Source: Streptomyces sp. Ru62 (GTDB taxonomy: Bacteria; Actinomycetota; Actinomycetes; Streptomycetales; Streptomycetaceae). Taken from it: a DNA stretch of 64,000 bases. The translations under genes were made by a program, and so were the position numbers. Location of the stretch: assembly GCF_002920615.1 (NCBI RefSeq), contig NZ_PQSU01000006.1, positions 222,649-286,648 of the forward strand, in the 5' to 3' direction. Shown here one piece after another: positions 49,078 through 56,743 of this stretch (position 1 is its first letter; each line of letters begins with the position of its first letter). The notes beneath the pieces were generated by a model. The model did no database searches, had not been told where the DNA came from, and saw only the letters and a list, made by a program, of their open reading frames with translations.

Positions 49078-49991
49078 CCGGGGCCCTGCCAGGGCCGGGC
49101 GCGGCGGCGGACACCCCGGTTCCGCACGCCGCGCCCGGCGGCGAGCCGCACGAGCCGCCGCCGGGCCTGGAGACCCAGGCCGCCGGCGCGCGGTGGGTGG
49201 TGCTCGGCCGTCCGGTGTCGTCGTACCTCGCGGAGGCGCTGGGCTCGGCCTGGCTGGTCCTGGCCGCTCTCACCGCGGTCTCCTTCACGATGCGGGCCGA
49301 CGGGCGGTACCTGTCCTCCTGGCCGCTGACCGCGCGCCTGGCCGTGGTGGGACTCACGGTCGGCGGCAGTGTCGCGGCGTTCTCCCTCACCCCGCCGGGC
49401 AAGGAGTCCGGCGCCCATCTCAACCCGGCGATCAGCCTCTTCATGGCCCTCCGGGGTGTGCTGGGCATCACCGATCTGGTCGCCTACAGCGCCTCCCAGC
49501 TCGGCGGTTCGGTACTCGGGGTGCTCGCCGCCCGCGGGATCTGGGGCGAGAGGGTCACCGCGGTCCACGACGGGCTGATCCAGCCCGGTCCCGGCTGGGA
49601 CGATCCCGTCGTCGTGGTGCTCGGCGAGTCGCTGAGCACCGCCGTCCTGTTGTGGGTGCTGGCGGCCATGACGGCCAGGCCCAGGCCGCGGTCGACGCCG
49701 TGGGTGGTCGGCGCCGTCGTCTGGGCGCTGATCACCACGACCGGTTCGCGGACGGGTGCGAGCTTCAATCCGGCGCGCAACTTCGGACCGCACGTGGTCT
49801 CGGGTGACTACCACCTGTTCTGGGCCTACATGTCGGCGCCCCTGGCCGGAGCCCTGGTGGCCGCGGCGGCGCTGACCCTGTTCGGGCCGGGCGCGGCCTG
49901 GACCGACAAGGTGTGCTGTGAGCGCGACATCCACCGCTACCACCAGTTCCGGCCGCGTCCGCGGCACCGTCTTCCCTCTTCCCCCCGGTGA
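49074..49991 (+). CDS. Aquaporin/MIP-family channel
   Basis: A 305-residue membrane protein with six hydrophobic segments. Both half-helix motifs are present: GAHLNPAIS (Asn117) and GASFNPARNFGP (Asn232) with the selectivity arginine at 235. The start GTG overlaps the catalytic subunit stop (GTGA), so the channel is translationally coupled to the enzyme. A 45-residue hydrophilic, proline-rich N-terminal extension and a 30-residue basic His/Arg-rich tail (residues 275-305) are unusual. The selectivity residues are not those of a standard water channel as far as I can judge, so small neutral solutes such as nitriles, ammonia or hydrogen sulfide are possible. Confidence 0.85.
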   Translation: MTGALPGPGAAADTPVPHAAPGGEPHEPPPGLETQAAGARWVVLGRPVSSYLAEALGSAWLVLAALTAVSFTMRADGRYLSSWPLTARLAVVGLTVGGSVAAFSLTPPGKESGAHLNPAISLFMALRGVLGITDLVAYSASQLGGSVLGVLAARGIWGERVTAVHDGLIQPGPGWDDPVVVVLGESLSTAVLLWVLAAMTARPRPRSTPWVVGAVVWALITTTGSRTGASFNPARNFGPHVVSGDYHLFWAYMSAPLAGALVAAAALTLFGPGAAWTDKVCCERDIHRYHQFRPRPRHRLPSSPR

Positions 49992-49995
49992 TCCC

Positions 49996-50385
49996 GTGTC
50001 CCATCCCATCAACGGCGCGGACAGCGAGGACGTGCGCCGCCAGGCCCGGTCCGTCGTCGCCGCGCTGGGCCTCGACGGCACCCCGCTGGCGCCCGGCCTG
50101 GTCTTCTCCCTGCTGCGCGCGGGATTCGGCGTACAGACCGAGGCGCTGACCGGAGGAGTGGAGGTCCGCGCCTGCCCGGAACACTACGGGCGCGGGTCCC
50201 TCCTGATCAGCTGGGCCCCGCACGAGGCGGCGTACACACCACTCGACCCGCGCGTCACCCAGGTGGAGGGCATCATGACCGACGCCCTGCTGAACACCGT
50301 GCGGGCGCTGGGGTTCCCCGCGGAGCGCCTCGGCGTGTCCTACTCGGTGCTGGTGCGGCCCAGGAGTTCCGATGCCCCGTGCTGA
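49996..50385 (+). CDS. Hypothetical protein in the scn-like operon
   Basis: A 129-residue acidic protein starting at GTG 49996, or earlier at GTG 49918 inside the aquaporin gene. It has a helical start (EDVRRQARSVVAALGLDG) and a central stretch (FGVQTEALTGGVEVRACPEH) with one cysteine. I see no nitrile hydratase similarity and no known maturation-factor motif. Its position between enzyme, channel and cobalt permease is where nitrile hydratase and thiocyanate hydrolase operons carry their activator gene, so a role in metal loading or cysteine oxidation is a fair guess only. Confidence 0.65.
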   Translation: MSHPINGADSEDVRRQARSVVAALGLDGTPLAPGLVFSLLRAGFGVQTEALTGGVEVRACPEHYGRGSLLISWAPHEAAYTPLDPRVTQVEGIMTDALLNTVRALGFPAERLGVSYSVLVRPRSSDAPC

Positions 50386-51490
50386 CGTGATGGGCAGGTT
50401 CGTCAGGGAGCACCGGAGCACGGTCGCCCTGGTCTCGGTCATCGTCGTCACGACCGTGTGCGCCTTCGCGGTGCTCGCCTGTGTGGTGTCCGCGCACCGG
50501 TTCTCGGTCGGCACGCAGGTCTTCGGCACCGGGCTGGGCGTCACCGCGTACGTGCTCGGCGCCCGGCACGCCTTCGACGCCGACCACATCGCCGCGATCG
50601 ACAACACCACCCGCCGGTTCCTGGCCGAGGGGCGGCCCTCGGCCGACCTGGGCTTCTGGTTCGCCCTGGGACACTCCTCGGTCGTCGTCGTGCTGAGCCT
50701 GCTGACGGCCGTCGGAGCGCGTCTGGCGAGCCGGCTGACCGACGACTCGTCCGCCGCCCACCGCATCCTGTCCGTGCTCGGTACGTCAGTCTCCGGGGTG
50801 TTCCTGTGCCTGGTGGGCGTGCTCAACCTGCTGGCGCTGCGCCGCATCGCCGTCGTGTACCGGTCGGCGCGCCGAGGGGCGTACGACGAGGAGCGGCTGG
50901 AGCAGGTCCTCGACGAGCGGGGGCTGTTCTCCCGGCTGCTGCGCCGTCTCACCTCGTCGACGACCCGTCCCTGGCACATGTTCCCGCTCGGCCTGCTCTT
51001 CGGGCTCGGCTTCGACACCGCCACCGAGGTGTCCCTGCTCGTCCTGTCGGGTGCCGGTGCCACGTCGGGCGTCCCGTGGTACGCGTTGATGCTCCTGCCG
51101 CTGCTCTTCACGTGCGGCATGAGTCTCTTCGACACCCTCGACGGCGCCTTCATGTCCGCCGCGTACCGGTGGGCCTTCGTCCATCCGCTGCGGCGCATCC
51201 ACTACAACCTCACCACCACCGGCCTGTCGGCCGCGGCGGCGCTGCTGGTCGGAGCCGTGAACCTGATGACGTTGCTGCGCGGCAGGGTGCCCGCGGTGGA
51301 GCGGACCGTACCCTGGCCGGCCGGCATCGACCTCAACGGTGTCGGCTACCTGATCGGCGGTCTCTTCCTCGCGGCCTGGATCAGCTCCTTCCTCTACTGG
51401 AAAGCCGCGGGCCGGCCCCGCGGCCCCGCGTTGCCTGACAGGTCATCGGACGCGGACCATGAGGGCAGGTCGGCCGCGTCGGCCTTGTGA
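50372..51490 (+). CDS. NiCoT-family cobalt/nickel permease (NhlF/HoxN-like)
   Basis: A 372-residue protein with eight predicted membrane helices. The family signature RHAFDADHIAAIDNTTR (residues 65-81) and LGFDTATEVSLL plus CGMSLFDTLDG fit the NiCoT permeases. NhlF, the cobalt transporter of Rhodococcus rhodochrous J1, is likewise encoded beside a cobalt nitrile hydratase. ATG at 50372 overlaps the previous gene by 14 bases and follows CAGGAG. It should supply cobalt for the enzyme encoded upstream. A strong hairpin follows 71 bases after its stop. Confidence 0.9.
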   Translation: MPRADVMGRFVREHRSTVALVSVIVVTTVCAFAVLACVVSAHRFSVGTQVFGTGLGVTAYVLGARHAFDADHIAAIDNTTRRFLAEGRPSADLGFWFALGHSSVVVVLSLLTAVGARLASRLTDDSSAAHRILSVLGTSVSGVFLCLVGVLNLLALRRIAVVYRSARRGAYDEERLEQVLDERGLFSRLLRRLTSSTTRPWHMFPLGLLFGLGFDTATEVSLLVLSGAGATSGVPWYALMLLPLLFTCGMSLFDTLDGAFMSAAYRWAFVHPLRRIHYNLTTTGLSAAAALLVGAVNLMTLLRGRVPAVERTVPWPAGIDLNGVGYLIGGLFLAAWISSFLYWKAAGRPRGPALPDRSSDADHEGRSAASAL

Positions 51491-51561
51491 GCCGGCGCCG
51501 GCCGCTGCCACGCTCGTGGGGCCGGTCCGGGCGTGCCCCGCCGTGGACCGGCAGGCGGAGT

Positions 51562-51595
51562 GGCCGACCGGCATGTCCCCGGATGCCGGTCGGCC
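51562..51595 (+). terminator. Hairpin terminator of the scn-like operon
   Basis: GGCCGACCGGCAT and ATGCCGGTCGGCC form a perfect 13-bp stem with an eight-base loop, 71 bases after the cobalt permease stop codon. Confidence 0.75.
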
Positions 51596-51764
51596 GCCCG
51601 CGGTGCGACATCCCTTGGGTCGCCTTCCCGGGCCCGGCCGAGTCCCCGGCCCCATGCCCGGCCCCTGAACCAAGGCCGCGGCATCCACCCGGACAGTCGG
51701 CTTCCGCATGGACGTCCGCCCCTTCGGCGCCACTGGACGTGCTGCCCGCCCTCGCCAAAACCCG

Positions 51765-51794
51765 TTGGCGGACCACGGCGACCGTTGCTAGTCT
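51765..51794 (+). promoter_or_regulatory. Probable promoter of leader peptide and hydrolase gene
   Basis: TTGGCG (51765-51770) and TAGTCT (51789-51794) with an 18-base spacer form a plausible housekeeping-type promoter. Transcription would start near 51801, leaving a short leader that contains the ribosome site GAGGAGG (51817-51823), the small ORF and the hairpin that follows. Confidence 0.55.
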
Positions 51795-51831
51795 CCCGGA
51801 GGCCGTGCGAGAGAACGAGGAGGTGGTACCC

Positions 51832-51882
51832 GTGAACGTATCGACATGGGTGCTCCCCTCCGGGGTCACGGTCGGGCGGTAG
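51832..51882 (+). CDS. Candidate 16-residue leader peptide
   Basis: GTG at 51832 opens a 16-codon frame that reads MNVSTWVLPSGVTVGR. A near-perfect ribosome site GAGGAGG ends eight bases before it, better than that of the following gene. The frame ends 45 bases before the hydrolase start, and a hairpin occupies the space between. This arrangement suggests that translation of the peptide controls the downstream gene. I do not recognise the peptide. Too short to be certain. Confidence 0.5.
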   Translation: MNVSTWVLPSGVTVGR

Positions 51883-51888
51883 GTCGTC

Positions 51889-51915
51889 CGGGAGCGCCGT
51901 TCAAGCGCACTCCCG
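51889..51915 (+). promoter_or_regulatory. Hairpin between leader peptide and hydrolase gene
   Basis: CGGGAG-CGC (51889-51897) pairs with GCG and CTCCCG (51905-51915) around a two-base bulge and a seven-base loop. It starts seven bases after the leader stop and ends 12 bases before the hydrolase GTG, close to its ribosome site GAAAGG. It could act in attenuation or block the ribosome. Confidence 0.45.
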
Positions 51916-51927
51916 AAAGGCACGACC

Positions 51928-52650
51928 GTGCACTTCACTTCGGAACAGCGCCTCGACGACGGTGTCGTCGAGCGCGAATTCATCCTCGGCGAGATTCCCG
52001 GCACCCTGTGGACGCCTGGATCCGCACCGGCACCGCTGGTCCTGATGGCGCACAACAACGGCCTGCCCAAGGCGGAACCCCGGCTGGTGGCCCGGGCCCG
52101 GTACACCGCGGCGCGCGGCTACGCGGTGGCCACCATCGACGCCGCCGGGTGCGGTGACCGCCCCCGTTCCGCCGCCGACGAGCAGGCCCGTGCCGAACTC
52201 CGGCGGGCGATGCGGGCCGGCGAGCCGGTCGACGAGATCCTGGAGTCCTTCATCGGCCCGCTCGTCGAGAACGCGGTCCCGGAATGGCAGACCACTCTGG
52301 ACGCCCTCCTCGAACTGCCCGGGATCAGCGGCCCGGTCGGGTACTCCGGGGGCTGGACCGCCCTCGGTATCCGGCTGGCGGTGGCCGAGCCACGCATCGC
52401 GGCCGCGGGCTTCTTCGCGGGTGGGTACGTGCCCCGTGCCCAGCGCGAGGAGGCCCGGCAGGTCGGCATTCCGCTGCTGTTCCTGCTCCAGTGGGACGAC
52501 GAAGGGAACCCCCGGCAACGGGCCCTGGACCTGTTCGACGCCTTCGGCAGCAAGGAGAAGACGCTGCACGCCAACCTCGGCGGACACACCGGCACCCCCT
52601 GGTTCGAGCTGGAGGACGGCTGCCGGTTCCTGGACCGGCACCTGAAGTGA
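51928..52650 (+). CDS. Dienelactone-hydrolase-like alpha/beta hydrolase
   Basis: A 240-residue protein. The nucleophile elbow is GYSGG (in PVGYSGGWTALGIRL), the acidic residue is likely in LLQWDDEGNPRQRALDLFD and the histidine in NLGGHTGTPWFELED. The N-terminal part LAHNNGLPKAEPR-like MAHNNGLPKAEPRLVARA carries the oxyanion region, where related proteins have HPGG, so NNG is a substitution. These enzymes hydrolyse esters or lactones. GTG at 51928 follows GAAAGG. A leader peptide and hairpin precede it, a layout that suggests translational control. Confidence 0.82.
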   Translation: MHFTSEQRLDDGVVEREFILGEIPGTLWTPGSAPAPLVLMAHNNGLPKAEPRLVARARYTAARGYAVATIDAAGCGDRPRSAADEQARAELRRAMRAGEPVDEILESFIGPLVENAVPEWQTTLDALLELPGISGPVGYSGGWTALGIRLAVAEPRIAAAGFFAGGYVPRAQREEARQVGIPLLFLLQWDDEGNPRQRALDLFDAFGSKEKTLHANLGGHTGTPWFELEDGCRFLDRHLK

Positions 52651-52697
52651 GGCCGGGCCGTCCGGCGGGCGGCGCACGGTAGGGGGTGCCGACCGGG

Positions 52698-52740
52698 GCG
52701 CCGTCGTCGAGGAGGCCCCGGCCCTCCCCGACGACGGCGC
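52698..52740. terminator. Bidirectional hairpin between convergent genes
   Basis: GCGCCGTCGTCG (52698-52709) and CGACGACGGCGC (52729-52740) form a perfect 12-bp stem; the loop can pair further as GGAGG/CCTCC. It lies between the convergent hydrolase and acyl-CoA synthetase genes. Confidence 0.72.
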
Positions 52741-52775
52741 TCGGCCACCACTGCGGAGGGCCGGGGCCGTACAGG

Positions 52776-54263
52776 TCATCGGGGGAGCCGGATCTCCCGC
52801 TTCAGGATCTTGCCGGTGGATCCCTTCGGCAGGGAGGGGAGGAACCGGATCTCCCGGGGGTACTTGTACGGGGCGACACGCGCCTTCACGAAGGAGCGCA
52901 GCTCCTCCTCCGTGGCCCGGGCGTCCGGCACGAGGACGACGGCCGCGGCGACCTCCTCGCCGAGGGACGCGTGCGGGACACCGAGCACGGCCGCTTCCAG
53001 GACGTCGGGGTGTTCGTACAGCACGTCCTCCACCTCCCGCGGGTAGACGTTGTACCCACCCCGGATGATCATGTCCTTCTTCCGGTCGACGATGAAGAAG
53101 TAGCCGTCGTCGTCCTGTCGGGCCAGGTCTCCGCTGCGGAACCACCCGTCCGGGATCGCCTCGGCCGTGTCCGCGGGCCGGTTCCAGTACCCGGCCATGA
53201 CGTTGTGCCCCCGGATGGCGATCTCACCGACCTCGCCGGCCGCCACGTCGTGTCCGGCCTCGCCGACCAGACGCACCTCGACCCCTTGGATCGGGGTGCC
53301 GATCGAGCCGGCCTTGCGCGGTCGGTCGAGGTGGTTGAAGGTGGTCACCGGTGAGGTCTCGGACAGACCGTAGCCTTCTCCCACCGGGCAGCCGAAGCGC
53401 TTCTCGAATCCGTACAGCACCTCGGTCGGCAGGGGGGCTCCGCCCGAGACACACACCCTCAGGGCACCTGCCTCGGGACCGGTGGTGACCGCGGGCTCGT
53501 GCAGCAGCGCGTTGTACATCGTGGGCACGGCGACGAAGACGGTCACCCCGAACTCGCCCAGCATGGACAGGACCCGGGTCGCGTCGAAACGGGGTACGAG
53601 CACCAGGCAGGCACCCCGGCGGATCGCCGAGTTCATGCTGCCGGTCTGGCCGAAGGCGTGGAAGAGCGGCAGGCACGCCATCATGACGTCCCGGTCGGTG
53701 ATCCGGACGACGTGGTCGGCCAGGATCTCGGCGTTCCGGCCCAGGTTGCCGTGGGTGAGCGCGGCGCCCTTCGGCGTTCCGGTCGTCCCGGAGGTGTACA
53801 GGAGCGCGGCGAGGTCACCGTCGTCCCGGGGTGACGGCGCCGCGATCAGTGCCTGTTCGCCGGCCCGCGGCAGCACCGCGCCGACCGGGGTCACCGGCAC
53901 ATCCGTCTCGGCGGCTGCCGCCGTCGCCTCCTGTGCGACGTCCTCGTACACGAACAGGCGGGTCGCACCCGAGTCGGTCAGACAGTGCCGTATCTCCCGC
54001 TTCTTCAGCAGCGGGTTCACCGGGACGACGACTCCGCCGGCGCGCAGGATGCCGTAGTAGAGCGCCACGAACGCCGGGACGTTGGGCAGCATCACGCACA
54101 CCCGGTCACCGGCCGCCAGCCCTTCCGCCCGGAGCGTCCCCGCGATGCCGGAGGCGGCGGTGTCCAGTTCCGCGTACGTCATCACGATGTCACCGAACCG
54201 GAGTGCGGGGTGATCGGGACGGAGCCGCGCCGTCGTCGACAGGTTCTCCGCGATGTTCGGCAT
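52776..54263 (-). CDS. Long-chain fatty acyl-CoA synthetase/AMP-binding enzyme
   Basis: A 495-residue ANL-superfamily ligase. The ATP loop is LLYTSGTTGTPKGAALTH at about residues 157-174, GYGLSETSPVTTFNH is the A5 block, and SGDLARQDDDGYFFIVDRKK, DMIIRGGYNVYPREVE are A7-A8. The catalytic lysine is in GSTGKILKREI at the end. It activates a carboxylic acid as the CoA thioester, probably a medium or long fatty acid. ATG at 54263 follows GGAGG. It is divergent from a squalene/phytoene-synthase-like gene across 338 bases. Confidence 0.92.
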   Translation of the reverse strand: MPNIAENLSTTARLRPDHPALRFGDIVMTYAELDTAASGIAGTLRAEGLAAGDRVCVMLPNVPAFVALYYGILRAGGVVVPVNPLLKKREIRHCLTDSGATRLFVYEDVAQEATAAAAETDVPVTPVGAVLPRAGEQALIAAPSPRDDGDLAALLYTSGTTGTPKGAALTHGNLGRNAEILADHVVRITDRDVMMACLPLFHAFGQTGSMNSAIRRGACLVLVPRFDATRVLSMLGEFGVTVFVAVPTMYNALLHEPAVTTGPEAGALRVCVSGGAPLPTEVLYGFEKRFGCPVGEGYGLSETSPVTTFNHLDRPRKAGSIGTPIQGVEVRLVGEAGHDVAAGEVGEIAIRGHNVMAGYWNRPADTAEAIPDGWFRSGDLARQDDDGYFFIVDRKKDMIIRGGYNVYPREVEDVLYEHPDVLEAAVLGVPHASLGEEVAAAVVLVPDARATEEELRSFVKARVAPYKYPREIRFLPSLPKGSTGKILKREIRLPR

Positions 54264-54601
54264 ATGTCCTCCTGCTCGGCGGCCCGGTGGCAACCCCGCG
54301 TCCGTGTGCGCGAGTTCGGCGAGGCACGACGCGTGCCGTACGGCCGCCACACATGTACGCGGAGCAACATAGCAGTCGGTCGCCGACGCGTGCCCTGCTG
54401 TCCGACGCTGCACACGTGTGCGCTGTGCCGCACCCGGACGGTTCACACGTCCCGCAACGGCGGCCCGATCGGGACGACTTGCTTCACCCCCGGTCACTCC
54501 CGGTTCGGCGCCCTGTGCGACTGCCCTACGCTGGCGTACCGCGTCCGTCGGCTCAGAGGGTGAGCGCTCGGGCCTTTCCTCCAGCGGAAGAGTTGATCAG
54601 T
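54264..54601. promoter_or_regulatory. Divergent promoter region with likely promoter of the synthase gene
   Basis: TTCGGC (54504-54509) and TACGCT (54527-54532), 17 bases apart, form a plausible promoter for the plus-strand synthase gene with a leader of about 65 bases. GCACACGTGTGC at 54410-54421 is a 12-bp palindrome in the middle of the region and may be an operator. No gene is seen inside. Confidence 0.5.
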
Positions 54602-55510
54602 GTGGCTGCGTTCGACGACCTCTCCGGTTTCCGGACGGACGATGTGCGGGCGGCATACCGTCATTGCGAGGAAGTGACACGCAACGAAGCGAAGAACTTC
54701 GGTTACGGGGTCCGGCTGTTGCCGGGTCCCGAGCGGCGTGCCATGTCGGCGATCTACGCGTTGGCGCGCCGGGTGGACGACATAGGCGACGGCGATCTGG
54801 AGACACGGCGCAAGACGGAACTGCTCGGGCGCGTCGGCTCGATGGTGGACGGGCTGATGTCGGGGTACGCCGCCCCTGAAGACGCGGCGGACCCGGTCCG
54901 TGTGGCGCTCGCGAACGCGGCCCGGCGTTTCCCGATCCCCCTGGAGGCGTTCCACGAGTTGATCGCCGGCGTCACGATGGACGTCGAGCAGAGGGATTAC
55001 AAGACCTTCGCCGATCTCCTCTCCTACTGCCGGTGTGTCGCCGGCTCCATCGGGAGGCTGTCTCTGGGGGTCTTCGGCTGCGCGGACCCCGACCAGGGAC
55101 GGGAGTACGCCGACACCCTGGGGCTGGCGTTGCAGATCACCAACATTCTCCGGGACGTCCGCGAAGACGCCGCCATGGGCAGACGCTATCTGCCCGCTGA
55201 GGACGTCGAACGCTTCGCCTGTGACGACGCCGATTTCACGACGGGCTCCGTCCCCGCCGGCGCGGAGTTCGACGACCTCGTCAGGTTCGAGGCGGCCAGG
55301 GCGCGCGCGTTGTTCGAGGAGGGCTTCAGGCTGCTGCCGCTGCTCGACCGTCGCAGCCGGGCGTGCGTCGGCGCGATGGCGGGCATCTACCGGGGACTGC
55401 TCGACACCATCGAGAGCGAGCCCGCGGCCGTGCTGGCCGGCCGGGTCTCGCTGAGCACGAGGGAGAAGTCGCATCTGGCGCTCGCGGCCCTGCTGGGGCG
55501 TGTGCGCTGA
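54602..55510 (+). CDS. Squalene/phytoene synthase family protein, HpnD/CrtB-like
   Basis: A 302-residue trans-prenyltransferase. The two Asp-rich motifs that bind the Mg-diphosphate are LARRVDDIGDGDLETR (DxxxD at about residues 59-63) and LQITNILRDVREDAAMGRRY (second DxxxD). LPGPERRAMSAIYALAR and VAGSIGRLSLGVFG are also typical. It condenses two prenyl diphosphates head to head, giving presqualene or phytoene; similarity to HpnD of hopanoid synthesis seems closest to me, from general pattern only. No hpn or crt genes are nearby, so it is an orphan. GTG at 54602 follows GGAAG by 11 bases; TTG at 54593 is an alternative. Confidence 0.85.
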   Translation: MAAFDDLSGFRTDDVRAAYRHCEEVTRNEAKNFGYGVRLLPGPERRAMSAIYALARRVDDIGDGDLETRRKTELLGRVGSMVDGLMSGYAAPEDAADPVRVALANAARRFPIPLEAFHELIAGVTMDVEQRDYKTFADLLSYCRCVAGSIGRLSLGVFGCADPDQGREYADTLGLALQITNILRDVREDAAMGRRYLPAEDVERFACDDADFTTGSVPAGAEFDDLVRFEAARARALFEEGFRLLPLLDRRSRACVGAMAGIYRGLLDTIESEPAAVLAGRVSLSTREKSHLALAALLGRVR

Positions 55511-55525
55511 CGTCGGCCTCCGGCG

Positions 55526-55813
55526 ATGTGTGACCGGCCGCCGATTCGCCGTCCCACCCGGCGCACGCTGGACGCCGGAGAGCCCGTGCGGGGGTTGTTC
55601 GCCGCGCGCAGCCGGCCGGCGGGGTTCGTGGAGAACGAGTTCACCCGCTACCCTCCTCCCCGCTTCCACTGCGTCTTGCTGGACGCCGGAACACCGGACA
55701 CCCGCCTGTGCGAGCCGCGGGAGAGCGGCCACTTCGGGCATGTTGAGGAGGCGGACGTGTTCGCCGCCGTGCTGGGGTTCGTGCACGACCAGGAGAAGGA
55801 GAACCAGGAATGA
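55526..55813 (+). CDS. Small ORF, possible remnant of an alpha/beta hydrolase
   Basis: A 95-residue frame that overlaps the start of the following GNAT gene by four bases (ATGA), as in a translationally coupled operon. Its end reads LCEPRESGHFGHVEEADVFA then AVLGFVHD, which looks like the C-terminal histidine region of an alpha/beta hydrolase; the nucleophile half is absent. The first 45 residues are basic and low complexity. It may be a real small protein or the tail of a lost hydrolase. No ribosome site is visible at the ATG. Confidence 0.4.
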   Translation: MCDRPPIRRPTRRTLDAGEPVRGLFAARSRPAGFVENEFTRYPPPRFHCVLLDAGTPDTRLCEPRESGHFGHVEEADVFAAVLGFVHDQEKENQE

Positions 55814-56667
55814 AGACCACCGTGCCCGTCGGCCTGGGCGAGCGGACCGAGATCGAGGCCTACGCGGACTTCGTGACCGGCGCGCCGCCGTCCGTGCGGA
55901 ACGCGCTGGGCATCGGCTCCCGGCGGTTCGGCCCGGTGCTCGCGGTGGCGGTCCGGGAGAATCCCAGCCGCTTCTTCGACCGGGCCGGCGGGTTCGGCGC
56001 GGAGCAGCCGGTCACGGCGGACGCCGTCGCGGAGGTGTGCGACTTCTACCGCGAACAGGGCGTCGCCCAGGGCTCGTTGATGATCGCCCCGGCGTTGTTG
56101 CCGCGGGACTGGGCCGCGACCGCCGCACAGCTCGGCCTCACCGAGGGGAATCGTTACGTCAAGCTGGGCTGCGACACGGAGAGCGCGCTGGCCGCGACCG
56201 ACGGCGTCGCGGCGCTCGAACCCGGTCTGCGCGTCGGCCCGGTCCGGCCCGAGCAGGCGCACGAGTGGGCCGCGGTCATGATGACCACCTTCGGTCTCGG
56301 CGAACCGGCCGCCCTGATCGACATGGCCGCGTCGTGCGTCGGCAGGCCCGGCTGGCGGCAGTACGCCGTCTGGGAGGACGAGCGGATCATCGCGGTCGCG
56401 AGCGTCTTCCTGAACGGTGACTGCGCCGACATGTTCGGCGCCGCCACCCTGCCGGAAGGACGCCGTCGCGGCGCCCAGTCGGCACTGCTCACCGTACGCG
56501 CCCGGGCCGCCCGGGAGGCGGGCTGCCGATGGCTCGTCGCCGAGACCGGCGCGGAAGGCCCCGGCGACCACAACACATCCCTGCACAACATGCTGCGCAC
56601 CGGTTTCGAGCGGCTGTACGAACGGGTCACCTGGGTCTGGCACCCCCAGGCCGCCCCGGCCCCGTGA
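55810..56667 (+). CDS. GNAT-family acetyltransferase, two-domain type
   Basis: A 285-residue protein. The C-terminal half holds the acetyl-CoA motif LPEGRRRGAQSALLTVRARA at about residues 217-236 and the strand RWLVAETGAEGPGDHNTSLH that follows; GFERLYERVTWVW is the usual ending. The N-terminal half (about 120 residues) is a degenerate GNAT-like domain seen in other long members. The substrate is unknown. ATG is preceded by GGAGAACCAGGA. It is convergent with the TetR gene. Confidence 0.85.
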   Translation: MKTTVPVGLGERTEIEAYADFVTGAPPSVRNALGIGSRRFGPVLAVAVRENPSRFFDRAGGFGAEQPVTADAVAEVCDFYREQGVAQGSLMIAPALLPRDWAATAAQLGLTEGNRYVKLGCDTESALAATDGVAALEPGLRVGPVRPEQAHEWAAVMMTTFGLGEPAALIDMAASCVGRPGWRQYAVWEDERIIAVASVFLNGDCADMFGAATLPEGRRRGAQSALLTVRARAAREAGCRWLVAETGAEGPGDHNTSLHNMLRTGFERLYERVTWVWHPQAAPAP

Positions 56668-56743
56668 CGTCCAGGGCGGCTTCGGCGCACGCGTCCGGGT
56701 CAGGGTCCGGGCGCGGGTCCGACACGGTGGCTTCCGCCGGCCG

